Part shown: in pieces, positions 19,850 through 31,414 of the stretch
Layout of the letters: each line of letters begins with the position of its first letter
Position numbering within the stretch: position 1 is the first letter of the stretch
Source: Arenicola marina
Lineage: Eukaryota > Annelida > Polychaeta > Arenicolidae
Reading direction: 5' to 3'
NCBI GenBank assembly: GCA_964019135.1
Contig: CAXHSH010000451.1
Location: forward strand, 62,001 to 126,000
DNA length: 64,000 nt
The notes under the pieces: model-generated
Told to the model about the DNA's origin: nothing
The model's input: only the letters and a program-made list of their open reading frames with translations
The model's database searches: none
Translations under genes and position numbers: made by a program

Positions 19850-22800
19850 CGCTAGTGTCGCCCTGCTCGGGGTATGCCAGCCTCGCCTGCTCGGGGTATG
19901 CCAGCCTCGCCTGCTCGGGGTATGCCAGCCTCGCCTTCTCGGGGTGTGCCAGCCTCGCCTGCTCGGGGTGTGCCAGCCTCGCCTGCTCGGGGTGTACCAG
20001 CCTCGCCTGCTCGGGGTATGCCAGCCTCGCCTTCTCGGGGTGTGCCAGCCTCGCCTGCTCGGGGTGTGCCAGCCTCGCCTGCTCGGGGTGTACCAGCCTC
20101 GCCTGCTCGGGGTGTACCAGCCTCGTCTGCTCGGGATGTACCAGCCACAGCGTCGCCACATGCCAGACTCAGCCTCGCCTGCCCGGGGTGCGACAGTCTC
20201 CAGCGTCACCAGCCTCCAGCCTTGCCAGCTTGGGGTGAGTCCAGCCTCGCCTGCCCAGGGTGTGTCAGTCTCCAGCCTCGCCTGCTCGGGGTGTACCAGC
20301 CTCGCCTGCTCGGGGTATGCCAGCCTCCCCTGCTCGGGGTGTACCAGCCTCGTCTGCTCGGGATGTACCAGCCACAGCCTCGCCACATGCCAGACTCAGC
20401 CTCACCAGCTCGGGGTGTGCCAGCCTCGCCAGCCCGGGGTGTGCCAGCCTCCAGCGTCGCCAGCCTCCAGCCTTGCCAACTTGGGGTGAGTCCTGCCTCG
20501 CCTGCCCGGGGTGTACCAGACTCCAGCGTCGCCAGCCTCCAGCCTTGCCAGCTTGGGGTGAGTCCTGCCTCGCCTGCCCGGGGTGTGCCAGCCTCCAGCG
20601 TCGCCAGCCTCCAGCCTTGCCAGCTTGGGGTGAGTCCTGCCTCGTCTGCCCGGGGTGTACCAGACTCCAGCGTCACCAGCCTCCAGCCTTGCCAGCTTGG
20701 GGTGAGTCCAGCCTCGCCTGCCCAGGGTGTGTCAGTCTCCAGCCTCGCCAGCTCGGGGTGTACCAGCCTCCAGCGTCACCAGCCTCCAGCCTTTCCAGCT
20801 TGGGGTGAGTCCTGCCTCGTCTGCCCGGGGTGTACCAGACTCCAGCGTCACCAGCCTCCAGCCTTGCCAGCTTGGGGTGAGTCCAGCCTCTCCTGCCCGG
20901 GGTGCGACAGTCTCCAGCGTCGCCAGCCTCCAGCCTTGCCAGCTTGGGGTGAGTCCTGCCTCGCCTGCCCAGGGTGTGTCAGTCTCCAGCCTCGCCAGCT
21001 CGGGGTGTACCAGCCTCCAGCGTCACCAGCCTCCAGCCTTGCCAGCTTGGGGTGAGTCCAGCCTCGCCTGCCCAGGGTGTGTCAGTCTCCAGCCTCGCCA
21101 GCTCGGGGTGTACCAGCCTCGCCTGCTCGGGGTATGCCAGCCTCGCCTGCTCGGGGTGTGCCAGCCTCGCCTGCTCGGGGTATGCCAGCCTCGCCTGCTC
21201 GGGGTATGCCAGCCTCGCCTTCTCGGGGTGTGCCAGCCTCGCCTGCCCGGGGTGTACCAGACTCCAGCGTCGCCAGCCTCCAGCCTTGCCAGCTTGGGGT
21301 GAGTCCTGCCTCGCCTGCCCGGGGTGTGCCAGCCTCCAGCGTCGCCAGCCTCCAGCCTTGCCAGCTTGGGGTGAGTCCTGCCTCCAACGTCACCAGCCTC
21401 CAGCCTTGCCAGCTTGGGGTGAGTCCTGCCTCGCCTGCCCGGGGTGTGCCAGCCTCCAGCGTCGCCAGCCTCCAGCCTTGCCAGCTTGGGGTGAGTCCTG
21501 CCTCGTCTGCCCGGGGTGTGCCAGACTCCAGCGTCGCCAGCCTCCAGCCTCGCCAGATCGGGGTGTACCAGCCTCCAGCGTCACCAGCCTCCAGCCTTGC
21601 CAGCTTGGGGTGAGTCCTGCCTCGTCTGCCCAGGGTGTACCAGACTCCAGCGTCACCAGCCTCCAGCCTTGCCAGCTTGGGGTGAGTCCAGCCTCGCCTG
21701 CCCGGGGTGTACCAGAGTCCAGCGTCACCAGCCTCCAGCCTTGCCAGCTTGGGGTGTCCTGCCTCGCCTGCCCGGGGTGTACCAGACTCCAGCGTCGCCA
21801 GCCTCCAGCCTTGCCAGCTTGGGGTGTCCTGCCTCGTCTGCCCGGGGTGTACCAGCCTCCAGCGTCACCAGCCTCCAGCCTTGCCAGCTTGGGGTGAGTC
21901 CAGCCTCGCCTGCCCAGGGTGTGTCAGTCTCCAGCCTCGCCTGCCCGGGGTGTGCCAGCCTCCAGCGTCGCCAGCCTCCAGCCTTGCCAGCTTGGGGTGA
22001 GTCCTGCCTCGTCTGCCCGGGGTGTACCAGACTCCAGCGTCACCAGCCTCCAGCCTTGCCAGCTTGGGGTGAGTCCAGCCTCGCCTGCCCAGGGTGTGTC
22101 AGTCTCCAGCCTCGCCTGCTCGGGGTATGCCAGCCTCGCCTTCTCGGGGTGTGCCAGCCTCGCCTGCTCGGGGTGTGCCAGCCTCGCCTGCTCGGGGTGT
22201 ACCAGCCTCGCCTGCTCGGGGTATGCCAGCCTCGCCTTCTCGGGGTGTGCCAGCCTCGCCTGCTCGGGGTATGCCAGCCTCGCCTGCTCGGGGTATGCCA
22301 GCCTCGCCTGCTCGGGGTATGCCAGCCTCGCCTTCTCGGGGTGTGCCAGCCTCGCCTGCTCGGGGTGTGCCAGCCTCGCCTGCTCGGGGTGTACCAGCCT
22401 CGCCTGCTCGGGGTATGCCAGCCTCGCCTTCTCGGGGTGTGCCAGCCTCGCCTGCTCGGGGTGTGCCAGCCTCGCCTGCTCGGGGTGTACCAGCCTCGCC
22501 TGCTCGGGGTGTACCAGCCTCGTCTGCTCGGGATGTACCAGCCACAGCGTCGCCACATGCCAGACACAGCCTCGCCTGCCCGGGGTGCGACAGTCTCCAG
22601 CGTCACCAGCCTCCAGCCTTGCCAGCTTGGGGTGAGTCCAGCCTCGCCTGCCCAGGGTGTGTCAGTCTCCAGCCTCGCCTGCTCGGGGTGTACCAGCCTC
22701 GCCTGCTCGGGGTATGCCAGCCTCCCCTGCTCGGGGTGTACCAGCCTCGTCTGCTCGGGATGTACCAGCCACAGCCTCGCCACATGCCAGACTCAGCCTC

Positions 22801-25800
22801 ACCAGCTCGGGGTGTGCCAGCCTCGCCAGCCCGGGGTGTGCCAGCCTCCAGCGTCGCCAGCCTCCAGCCTTGCCAACTTGGGGTGAGTCCTGCCTCGCCT
22901 GCCCGGGGTGTACCAGACTCCAGCGTCGCCAGCCTCCAGCCTTGCCAGCTTGGGGTGAGTCCTGCCTCGCCTGCCCGGGGTGTGCCAGCCTCCAGCGTCG
23001 CCAGCCTCCAGCCTTGCCAGCTTGGGGTGAGTCCTGCCTCGTCTGCCCGGGGTGTACCAGACTCCAGCGTCACCAGCCTCCAGCCTTGCCAGCTTGGGGT
23101 GAGTCCAGCCTCGCCTGCCCAGGGTGTGTCAGTCTCCAGCCTCGCCAGCTCGGGGTGTACCAGCCTCCAGCGTCACCAGCCTCCAGCCTTTCCAGCTTGG
23201 GGTGAGTCCTGCCTCGTCTGCCCGGGGTGTACCAGACTCCAGCGTCACCAGCCTCCAGCCTTGCCAGCTTGGGGTGAGTCCAGCCTCTCCTGCCCGGGGT
23301 GCGACAGTCTCCAGCGTCGCCAGCCTCCAGCCTTGCCAGCTTGGGGTGAGTCCTGCCTCGCCTGCCCAGGGTGTGTCAGTCTCCAGCCTCGCCAGCTCGG
23401 GGTGTACCAGCCTCCAGCGTCACCAGCCTCCAGCCTTGCCAGCTTGGGGTGAGTCCAGCCTCGCCTGCCCAGGGTGTGTCAGTCTCCAGCCTCGCCAGCT
23501 CGGGGTGTACCAGCCTCGCCTGCTCGGGGTATGCCAGCCTCGCCTGCTCGGGGTGTGCCAGCCTCGCCTGCTCGGGGTATGCCAGCCTCGCCTGCTCGGG
23601 GTATGCCAGCCTCGCCTTCTCGGGGTGTGCCAGCCTCGCCTGCCCGGGGTGTACCAGACTCCAGCGTCGCCAGCCTCCAGCCTTGCCAGCTTGGGGTGAG
23701 TCCTGCCTCGCCTGCCCGGGGTGTGCCAGCCTCCAGCGTCGCCAGCCTCCAGCCTTGCCAGCTTGGGGTGAGTCCTGCCTCCAACGTCACCAGCCTCCAG
23801 CCTTGCCAGCTTGGGGTGAGTCCTGCCTCGCCTGCCCGGGGTGTGCCAGCCTCCAGCGTCGCCAGCCTCCAGCCTTGCCAGCTTGGGGTGAGTCCTGCCT
23901 CGTCTGCCCGGGGTGTGCCAGACTCCAGCGTCGCCAGCCTCCAGCCTCGCCAGATCGGGGTGTACCAGCCTCCAGCGTCACCAGCCTCCAGCCTTGCCAG
24001 CTTGGGGTGAGTCCTGCCTCGTCTGCCCAGGGTGTACCAGACTCCAGCGTCACCAGCCTCCAGCCTTGCCAGCTTGGGGTGAGTCCAGCCTCGCCTGCCC
24101 GGGGTGTACCAGAGTCCAGCGTCACCAGCCTCCAGCCTTGCCAGCTTGGGGTGTCCTGCCTCGCCTGCCCGGGGTGTACCAGACTCCAGCGTCGCCAGCC
24201 TCCAGCCTTGCCAGCTTGGGGTGTCCTGCCTCGTCTGCCCGGGGTGTACCAGCCTCCAGCGTCACCAGCCTCCAGCCTTGCCAGCTTGGGGTGAGTCCAG
24301 CCTCGCCTGCCCAGGGTGTGTCAGTCTCCAGCCTCGCCTGCCCGGGGTGTGCCAGCCTCCAGCGTCGCCAGCCTCCAGCCTTGCCAGCTTGGGGTGAGTC
24401 CTGCCTCGTCTGCCCGGGGTGTACCAGACTCCAGCGTCACCAGCCTCCAGCCTTGCCAGCTTGGGGTGAGTCCAGCCTCGCCTGCCCAGGGTGTGTCAGT
24501 CTCCAGCCTCGCCTGCTCGGGGTATGCCAGCCTCGCCTTCTCGGGGTGTGCCAGCCTCGCCTGCTCGGGGTGTGCCAGCCTCGCCTGCTCGGGGTGTACC
24601 AGCCTCGCCTGCTCGGGGTATGCCAGCCTCGCCTTCTCGGGGTGTGCCAGCCTCGCCTGCTCGGGGTGTGCCAGCCTCGCCGGCTCGGGGTGTACCAGCC
24701 TCGCCTGCTCGGGGTGTACCAGCCTCGTCTGCTCGGGATGTACCAGCCACAGCCTCGCCACATGCCAGACTCAGCCTCGCCTGCCCGGGGTGCGACAGTC
24801 TCCAGCGTCACCAGCCTCCAGCCTTGCCAGCTTGGGGTGAGTCCAGCCTCGCCTGCCCAGGGTGTGTCAGTCTCCAGCCTCGCCTGCTCGGGGTGTACCA
24901 GCCTCGCCTGCTCGGGGTATGCCAGCCTCCCCTGCTCGGGGTGTACCAGCCTCGTCTGCTCGGGATGTACCAGCCACAGCCTCGCCACATGCCAGACTCA
25001 GCCTCACCAGCTCGGGGTGTGCCAGCCTCGCCAGCCCGGGGTGTGCCAGCCTCCAGCGTCGCCAGCCTCCAGCCTTGCCAACTTGGGGTGAGTCCTGCCT
25101 CGCCTGCCCGGGGTGTACCAGACTCCAGCGTCACCAGCCTCCAGCCTTTCCAGCTTGGGGTGAGTCCTGCCTCGTCTGCCCGGGGTGTACCAGACTCCAG
25201 CGTCACCAGCCTCCAGCCTTGCCAGCTTGGGGTGAGTCCTGCCTCGTCTGCTCGGGATGTACCAGCCACAGCCTCGCCACATGCCAGACTCAGCCTCACC
25301 AGCTCGGGGTGTGCCAGCCTCGCCAGCCCGGGGTGTGCCAGCCTCCAGCGTCGCCAGCCTCCAGCCTTGCCAACTTGGGGTGAGTCCTGCCTCGCCTGCC
25401 CGGGGTGTACCAGACTCCAGCGTCGCCAGCCTCCAGCCTTGCCAGCTTGGGGTGAGTCCTGCCTCGCCTGCCCGGGGTGTGCCAGCCTCCAGCGTCGCCA
25501 GCCTCCAGCCTTGCCAGCTTGGGGTGAGTCCTGCCTCGTCTGCCCGGGGTGTACCAGACTCCAGCGTCACCAGCCTCCAGCCTTGCCAGCTTGGGGTGAG
25601 TCCAGCCTCGCCTGCCCAGGGTGTGTCAGTCTCCAGCCTCGCCAGCTCGGGGTGTACCAGCCTCCAGCGTCACCAGCCTCCAGCCTTTCCAGCTTGGGGT
25701 GAGTCCTGCCTCGTCTGCCCGGGGTGTACCAGACTCCAGCGTCACCAGCCTCCAGCCTTGCCAGCTTGGGGTGAGTCCAGCCTCTCCTGCCCGGGGTGCG

Positions 25801-28800
25801 ACAGTCTCCAGCGTCGCCAGCCTCCAGCCTTGCCAGCTTGGGGTGAGTCCTGCCTCGCCTGCCCAGGGTGTGTCAGTCTCCAGCCTCGCCAGCTCGGGGT
25901 GTACCAGCCTCCAGCGTCACCAGCCTCCAGCCTTGCCAGCTTGGGGTGAGTCCAGCCTCGCCTGCCCAGGGTGTGTCAGTCTCCAGCCTCGCCAGCTCGG
26001 GGTGTACCAGCCTCGCCTGCTCGGGGTATGCCAGCCTCGCCTGCTCGGGGTGTGCCAGCCTCGCCTGCTCGGGGTATGCCAGCCTCGCCTGCTCGGGGTA
26101 TGCCAGCCTCGCCTTCTCGGGGTGTGCCAGCCTCGCCTGCCCGGGGTGTACCAGACTCCAGCGTCGCCAGCCTCCAGCCTTGCCAGCTTGGGGTGAGTCC
26201 TGCCTCGCCTGCCCGGGGTGTGCCAGCCTCCAGCGTCGCCAGCCTCCAGCCTTGCCAGCTTGGGGTGAGTCCTGCCTCCAGCGTCACCAGCCTCCAGCCT
26301 TGCCAGCTTGGGGTGAGTCCTGCCTCGCCTGCCCGGGGTGTGCCAGCCTCCAGCGTCGCCAGCCTCCAGCCTTGCCAGCTTGGGGTGAGTCCTGCCTCGT
26401 CTGCCCGGGGTGTGCCAGACTCCAGCGTCGCCAGCCTCCAGCCTCGCCAGCTCGGGGTGTACCAGCCTCCAGCGTCACCAGCCTCCAGCCTTGCCAGCTT
26501 GGGGTGAGTCCTGCCTCGTCTGCCCGGGGTGTACCAGACTCCAGCGTCACCAGCCTCCAGCCTTGCCAGCTTGGGGTGAGTCCAGCCTCGCCTGCCCGGG
26601 GTGTACCAGAGTCCAGCGTCACCAGCCTCCAGCCTTGCCAGCTTGGGGTGTCCTGCCTCGCCTGCCCGGGGTGTACCAGACTCCAGCGTCGCCAGCCTCC
26701 AGCCTTGCCAGCTTGGGGTGTCCTGCCTCGTCTGCCCGGGGTGTACCAGCCTCCAGCGTCACCAGCCTCCAGCCTTGCCAGCTTGGGGTGAGTCCAGCCT
26801 CGCCTGCCCAGGGTGTGTCAGTCTCCAGCCTCGCCTGCCCGGGGTGTGCCAGCCTCCAGCGTCGCCAGCCTCCAGCCTTGCCAGCTTGGGGTGAGTCCTG
26901 CCTCGCCTGCCCAGGGTGTGTCAGTCTCCAGCCTCGCCAGCTCGGGGTGTACCAGCCTCCAGCGTCACCAGCCTCCAGCCTTGCCAGCTTGGGGTGAGTC
27001 CAGCCTCGCCTGCCCAGGGTGTGTCAGTCTCCAGCCTCGCCAGCTCGGGGTGTACCAGCCTCGCCTGCTCGGGGTATGCCAGCCTCGCCTGCTCGGGGTG
27101 TGCCAGCCTCGCCTGCTCGGGGTATGCCAGCCTCGCCTGCTCGGGGTATGCCAGCCTCGCCTTCTCGGGGTGTGCCAGCCTCGCCTGCTCGGGGTGTGCC
27201 AGCCTCGCCTGCTCGGGGTATGCCAGCCTCGCCTTCTCGGGGTGTGCCAGCCTCGCCTTCTCGGGGTGTGCCAGCCTCGCCTGCTCGGGGTGTGCCAGCC
27301 TCGCCTGCTCGGGGTATGCCAGCCTCGCCTGCTCGGGGTGTGCCAGCCTCGCCTGCTCGGGGTATGCCAGCCTCGCCTTCTCGGGGTGTGCCAGCCTCGC
27401 CTGCTCGGGGTGTACCAGCCTCGCCTGCTCGGGGTATGCCAGCCTCGTCTTCTCGGGGTGTGCCAGCCTCGCCTGCTCGGGGTGTGCCAGCCTCGCCTGC
27501 TCGGGGTGTACCAGCCTCGCCTGCTCGGGGTGTACCAGCCTCGTCTGCTCGGGATGTACCAGCCACAGCCTCGCCACATGCCAGACTCAGCCTCGCCTGC
27601 CCGGGGTGCGACAGTCTCCAGCGTCACTAGCCTCCAGCCTTGCCAGCTTGGGGTGAGTCCTGCCTCGCCTGCCCGGGGTGTGTCAGTCTCCAGCCTCGCC
27701 TGCCCGGGGTGTGCCAGCCTCCAGCGTCGCCAGCCTCCAGCCTTGCCAGCTTGGGGTGAGTCCTGCCTCGCCTGCCCGGGGTGCACCAGACTCCAGCGTC
27801 GCCAGCCTCCAGCCTTGCCAGCTTGGGGTGTCCTGCCTCGTCTGCCCGGGGTGTACCAGCCTCCAGCGTCACCAGCCTCCAGCCTTGCCAGCTTGGGGTG
27901 AGTCCAGCCTCGCCTGCCCAGGGTGTGTCAGTCTCCAGCCTCGCCTGCCCGGGGTGTGCCAGCCTCCAGCGTCGCCAGCCTCCAGCCTTGCCAACTTGGG
28001 GTGAGTCCTGCCTCGCCTGCCCGGGGTGTACCAGACTCCAGCGTCGCCAGCCTCCAGCCTTGCCAGCTTGGGGTGAGTCCTGCCTCGTCTGCCCGGGGTG
28101 TGCCAGACTCCAGCGTCGCCAGCCTCCAGCCTCGCCAGCTCGGGGTGTACCAGCCTCCAGCGTCACCAGCCTCCAGCCTTGCCAGCTTGGGGTGAGTCCT
28201 GCCTCGTCTGCCCGGGGTGTACCAGACTCCAGCGTCACCAACCTCCAGCCTTGCCAGCTTGGGGTGAGTCCAGCCTCTCCTGCCCGGGGTGCGACAGTCT
28301 CCAGCGTCGCCAGCCTCCAGCCTTGCCAACTTGGGGTGAGTCCTGCCTCGCCTGCCCGGGGTGTACCAGACTCCAGCGTCGCCAGCCTCCAGCCTTGCCA
28401 GCTTGGGGTGAGTCCTGCCTCGCCTGCCCGGGGTGTGTCAGTCTCCAGCCTCGCCTGCCCGGGGTGTGCCAACCTCCAGCGTCGCCAGCCTCCAGCCTTG
28501 CCAGCTTGGGGTGAGTCCTGCCTCGCCTGCCCGGGGTGTACCAGACTCCAGCGTCGCCAGCCTCCAGCCTTGCCAGCTTGGGGTGTCCTGCCTCGTCTGC
28601 CCGGGGTGTACCAGCCTCCAGCGTCACCAGCCTCCAGCCTTGCCAGCTTGGGGTGAGTCCAGCCTCGCCTGCCCAGGGTGTGTCAGTCTCCAGCCTCGCC
28701 TGCCCGGGGTGTGCCAGCCTCCAGCGTCGCCAGCCTCAAGCCTTGCCAACTTGGGGTGAGTCCTGCCTCGCCTGCCCGGGGTGTACCAGACTCCAGCGTC

Positions 28801-31391
28801 GCCAGCCTCCAGCCTTGCCAGCTTGGGGTGAGTCCTGCCTCGTCTGCCCGGGGTGTACCAGACTCCAGCGTCACCAGCCTCCAGCCTCGCCTGCTCGGGG
28901 TGTGCCAGCCTCGCCTGCTCGGGGTGTACCAGCCTCGCCTGCTCGGGGTGTACCAGCCTCGTCTGCTCGGGATGTACCAGCCACAGCCTCGCCACATGCC
29001 AGACTCAGCCTCGCCTGCCCGGGGTGCGACAGTCTCCAGCGTCACTAGCCTCCAGCCTTGCCAGCTTGGGGTGAGTCCTGCCTCGCCTGCCCGGGGTGTG
29101 TCAGTCTCCAGCCTCGCCTGCCCGGGGTGTGCCAGCCTCCAGCGTCGCCAGCCTCCAGCCTTGCCAGCTTGGGGTGAGTCCTGCCTCGCCTGCCCGGGGT
29201 GCACCAGACTCCAGCGTCGCCAGCCTCCAGCCTTGCCAGCTTGGGGTGTCCTGCCTCGTCTGCCCGGGGTGTACCAGCCTCCAGCGTCACCAGCCTCCAG
29301 CCTTGCCAGCTTGGGGTGAGTCCAGCCTCGCCTGCCCAGGGTGTGTCAGTCTCCAGCCTCGCCTGCCCGGGGTGTGCCAGCCTCCAGCGTCGCCAGCCTC
29401 CAGCCTTGCCAACTTGGGGTGAGTCCTGCCTCGCCTGCCCGGGGTGTACCAGACTCCAGCGTCGCCAGCCTCCAGCCTTGCCAGCTTGGGGTGAGTCCTG
29501 CCTCGTCTGCCCGGGGTGTGCCAGACTCCAGCGTCGCCAGCCTCCAGCCTCGCCAGCTCGGGGTGTACCAGCCTCCAGCGTCACCAGCCTCCAGCCTTGC
29601 CAGCTTGGGGTGAGTCCTGCCTCGTCTGCCCGGGGTGTACCAGACTCCAGCGTCACCAACCTCCAGCCTTGCCAGCTTGGGGTGAGTCCAGCCTCTCCTG
29701 CCCGGGGTGCGACAGTCTCCAGCGTCGCCAGCCTCCAGCCTTGCCAACTTGGGGTGAGTCCTGCCTCGCCTGCCCGGGGTGTACCAGACTCCAGCGTCGC
29801 CAGCCTCCAGCCTTGCCAGCTTGGGGTGAGTCCTGCCTCGCCTGCCCGGGGTGTGTCAGTCTCCAGCCTCGCCTGCCCGGGGTGTGCCAACCTCCAGCGT
29901 CGCCAGCCTCCAGCCTTGCCAGCTTGGGGTGAGTCCTGCCTCGCCTGCCCGGGGTGTACCAGACTCCAGCGTCGCCAGCCTCCAGCCTTGCCAGCTTGGG
30001 GTGTCCTGCCTCGTCTGCCCGGGGTGTACCAGCCTCCAGCGTCACCAGCCTCCAGCCTTGCCAGCTTGGGGTGAGTCCAGCCTCGCCTGCCCAGGGTGTG
30101 TCAGTCTCCAGCCTCGCCTGCCCGGGGTGTGCCAGCCTCCAGCGTCGCCAGCCTCAAGCCTTGCCAACTTGGGGTGAGTCCTGCCTCGCCTGCCCGGGGT
30201 GTACCAGACTCCAGCGTCGCCAGCCTCCAGCCTTGCCAGCTTGGGGTGAGTCCAGCCTCTCCTGCCCGGGGTGCGACAGTCTCCAGCGTCGCCAGCCTCC
30301 AGCCTTGCCAACTTGGGGTGAGTCCTGCCTCGCCTGCCCGGGGTGTACCAGACTCCAGCGTCACCAGCATCCAGCCTCGCCGGCTTGGGGTGAGTCCAGC
30401 TTCGCCTGCCCGGGGTGTACCAGAGTCCAGCGTCACCAGCCTCCAGCCTTGCCAGCTTGGGGTGTCCTGCCTCGTCTGCCCGGGGTGTACCAGACTCCAG
30501 CGTCGCCAGCCTCCAGCCTTGCCAGCTTGGGGTGAGTCCTGCCTCGCCTGCCCGGGGTGTGCCAGCCTCCAGCGTCGCCAGCCTCCAGCCTTGCCAACTT
30601 GGGGTGAGTCCTGCCTCGCCTGCCCGGGGTGTACCAGAGTCCAGCGTCACCAGCCTCCAGCCTTGCCAGCTTGGGGTGAGTCCAGCCTCGCCTGCCCAGG
30701 GTGTGTCAGTCTCCAGCCTCGCCAGCTCGGGGTGTACCAGCCTCCAGCGTCACCAGCCTCCAGCCTTGCCAGCTTGGGGTGAGTCCAGCCTCGCCTGCCC
30801 AGGGTGTGTCAGTCTCCAGCCTCGCCAGCTCGGGGTGTACCAGCCTCCAGCGTCACCAGCCTCCAGCCTTGCCAGCTTGGGGTGAGTCCAGCCTCGCCTG
30901 CCCAGGGTGTGTCAGTCTCCAGCCTCGCCAGCTCGGGGTGTACCAGCCTCCAGCGTCACCAGCCTCCAGCCTTGCCAACTTGGGGTGAGTCCTGCCTCGC
31001 CTGCCCGGGGTGTGCCAGACTCGAGCGTCGCCAGCCTCCAGCCTCGCCAGCTCGGGGTGTACCAGCCTCCAGCGTCACCAGCCTCCAGCCTTGCCAGCTT
31101 GGGGTGTGCCAGCCTCGCCAGCTCGGGGTGTACCAGCCTCCAGCGTCACCAGCCTCCAGCCTTGCCAGCTTGGGGTGAGTCCCGCCTCGCCTGCCCGGGG
31201 TGTACCAGACTCCAGCGTCACCAGCCTCCAGCCTTGCCAGCTTGGGGTGAGTCCTGCCTCGCCTGCCCGGGGTGTACCAGACTCCAGCGTCACCAGCATC
31301 CAGCCTCGCCGGCTTGGGGTGAGTCCAGCCTCGCCTGCCCGGGGTGTGCCAGCCTCCAGCCTCCAGCCTCCAGCCTCCAGCCTCCAGCCTC
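19850..31391. repeat. 11.5-kb GC-rich minisatellite with higher-order structure between the convergent E1 genes
   Basis: The basic unit is 24 bp, CCTCGCCTGCTCGGGGTGTG plus CCAG, mixed with longer variants containing CCTCCAGCGTCGCCAGCCTC and TTGCCAGCTTGGGGTGAGTC. Higher-order copies are seen: offset 2397 bp (20206/22603, 20727/23124, 21516/23913), offset 2497 bp (23124/25621, 23913/26410) and offset 1418 bp (27678/29096, 28433/29851). Unit lengths are largely multiples of three and stop-poor, so long ORFs appear in all six frames; I do not call any as genes. It begins 4 bp after the transposase stop and ends 24 bp before the helicase stop. I see no AATAAA inside it. Confidence 0.93.
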
Positions 31392-31414
31392 GCAAACCGT
31401 GTGGCGCTGCCTGT

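Noticed and set aside
19850..31391. CRISPR-like or CDS-type repeat array
   Set aside because: Eukaryotic context, no unique spacers, and units contiguous with higher-order copies: this is satellite DNA.
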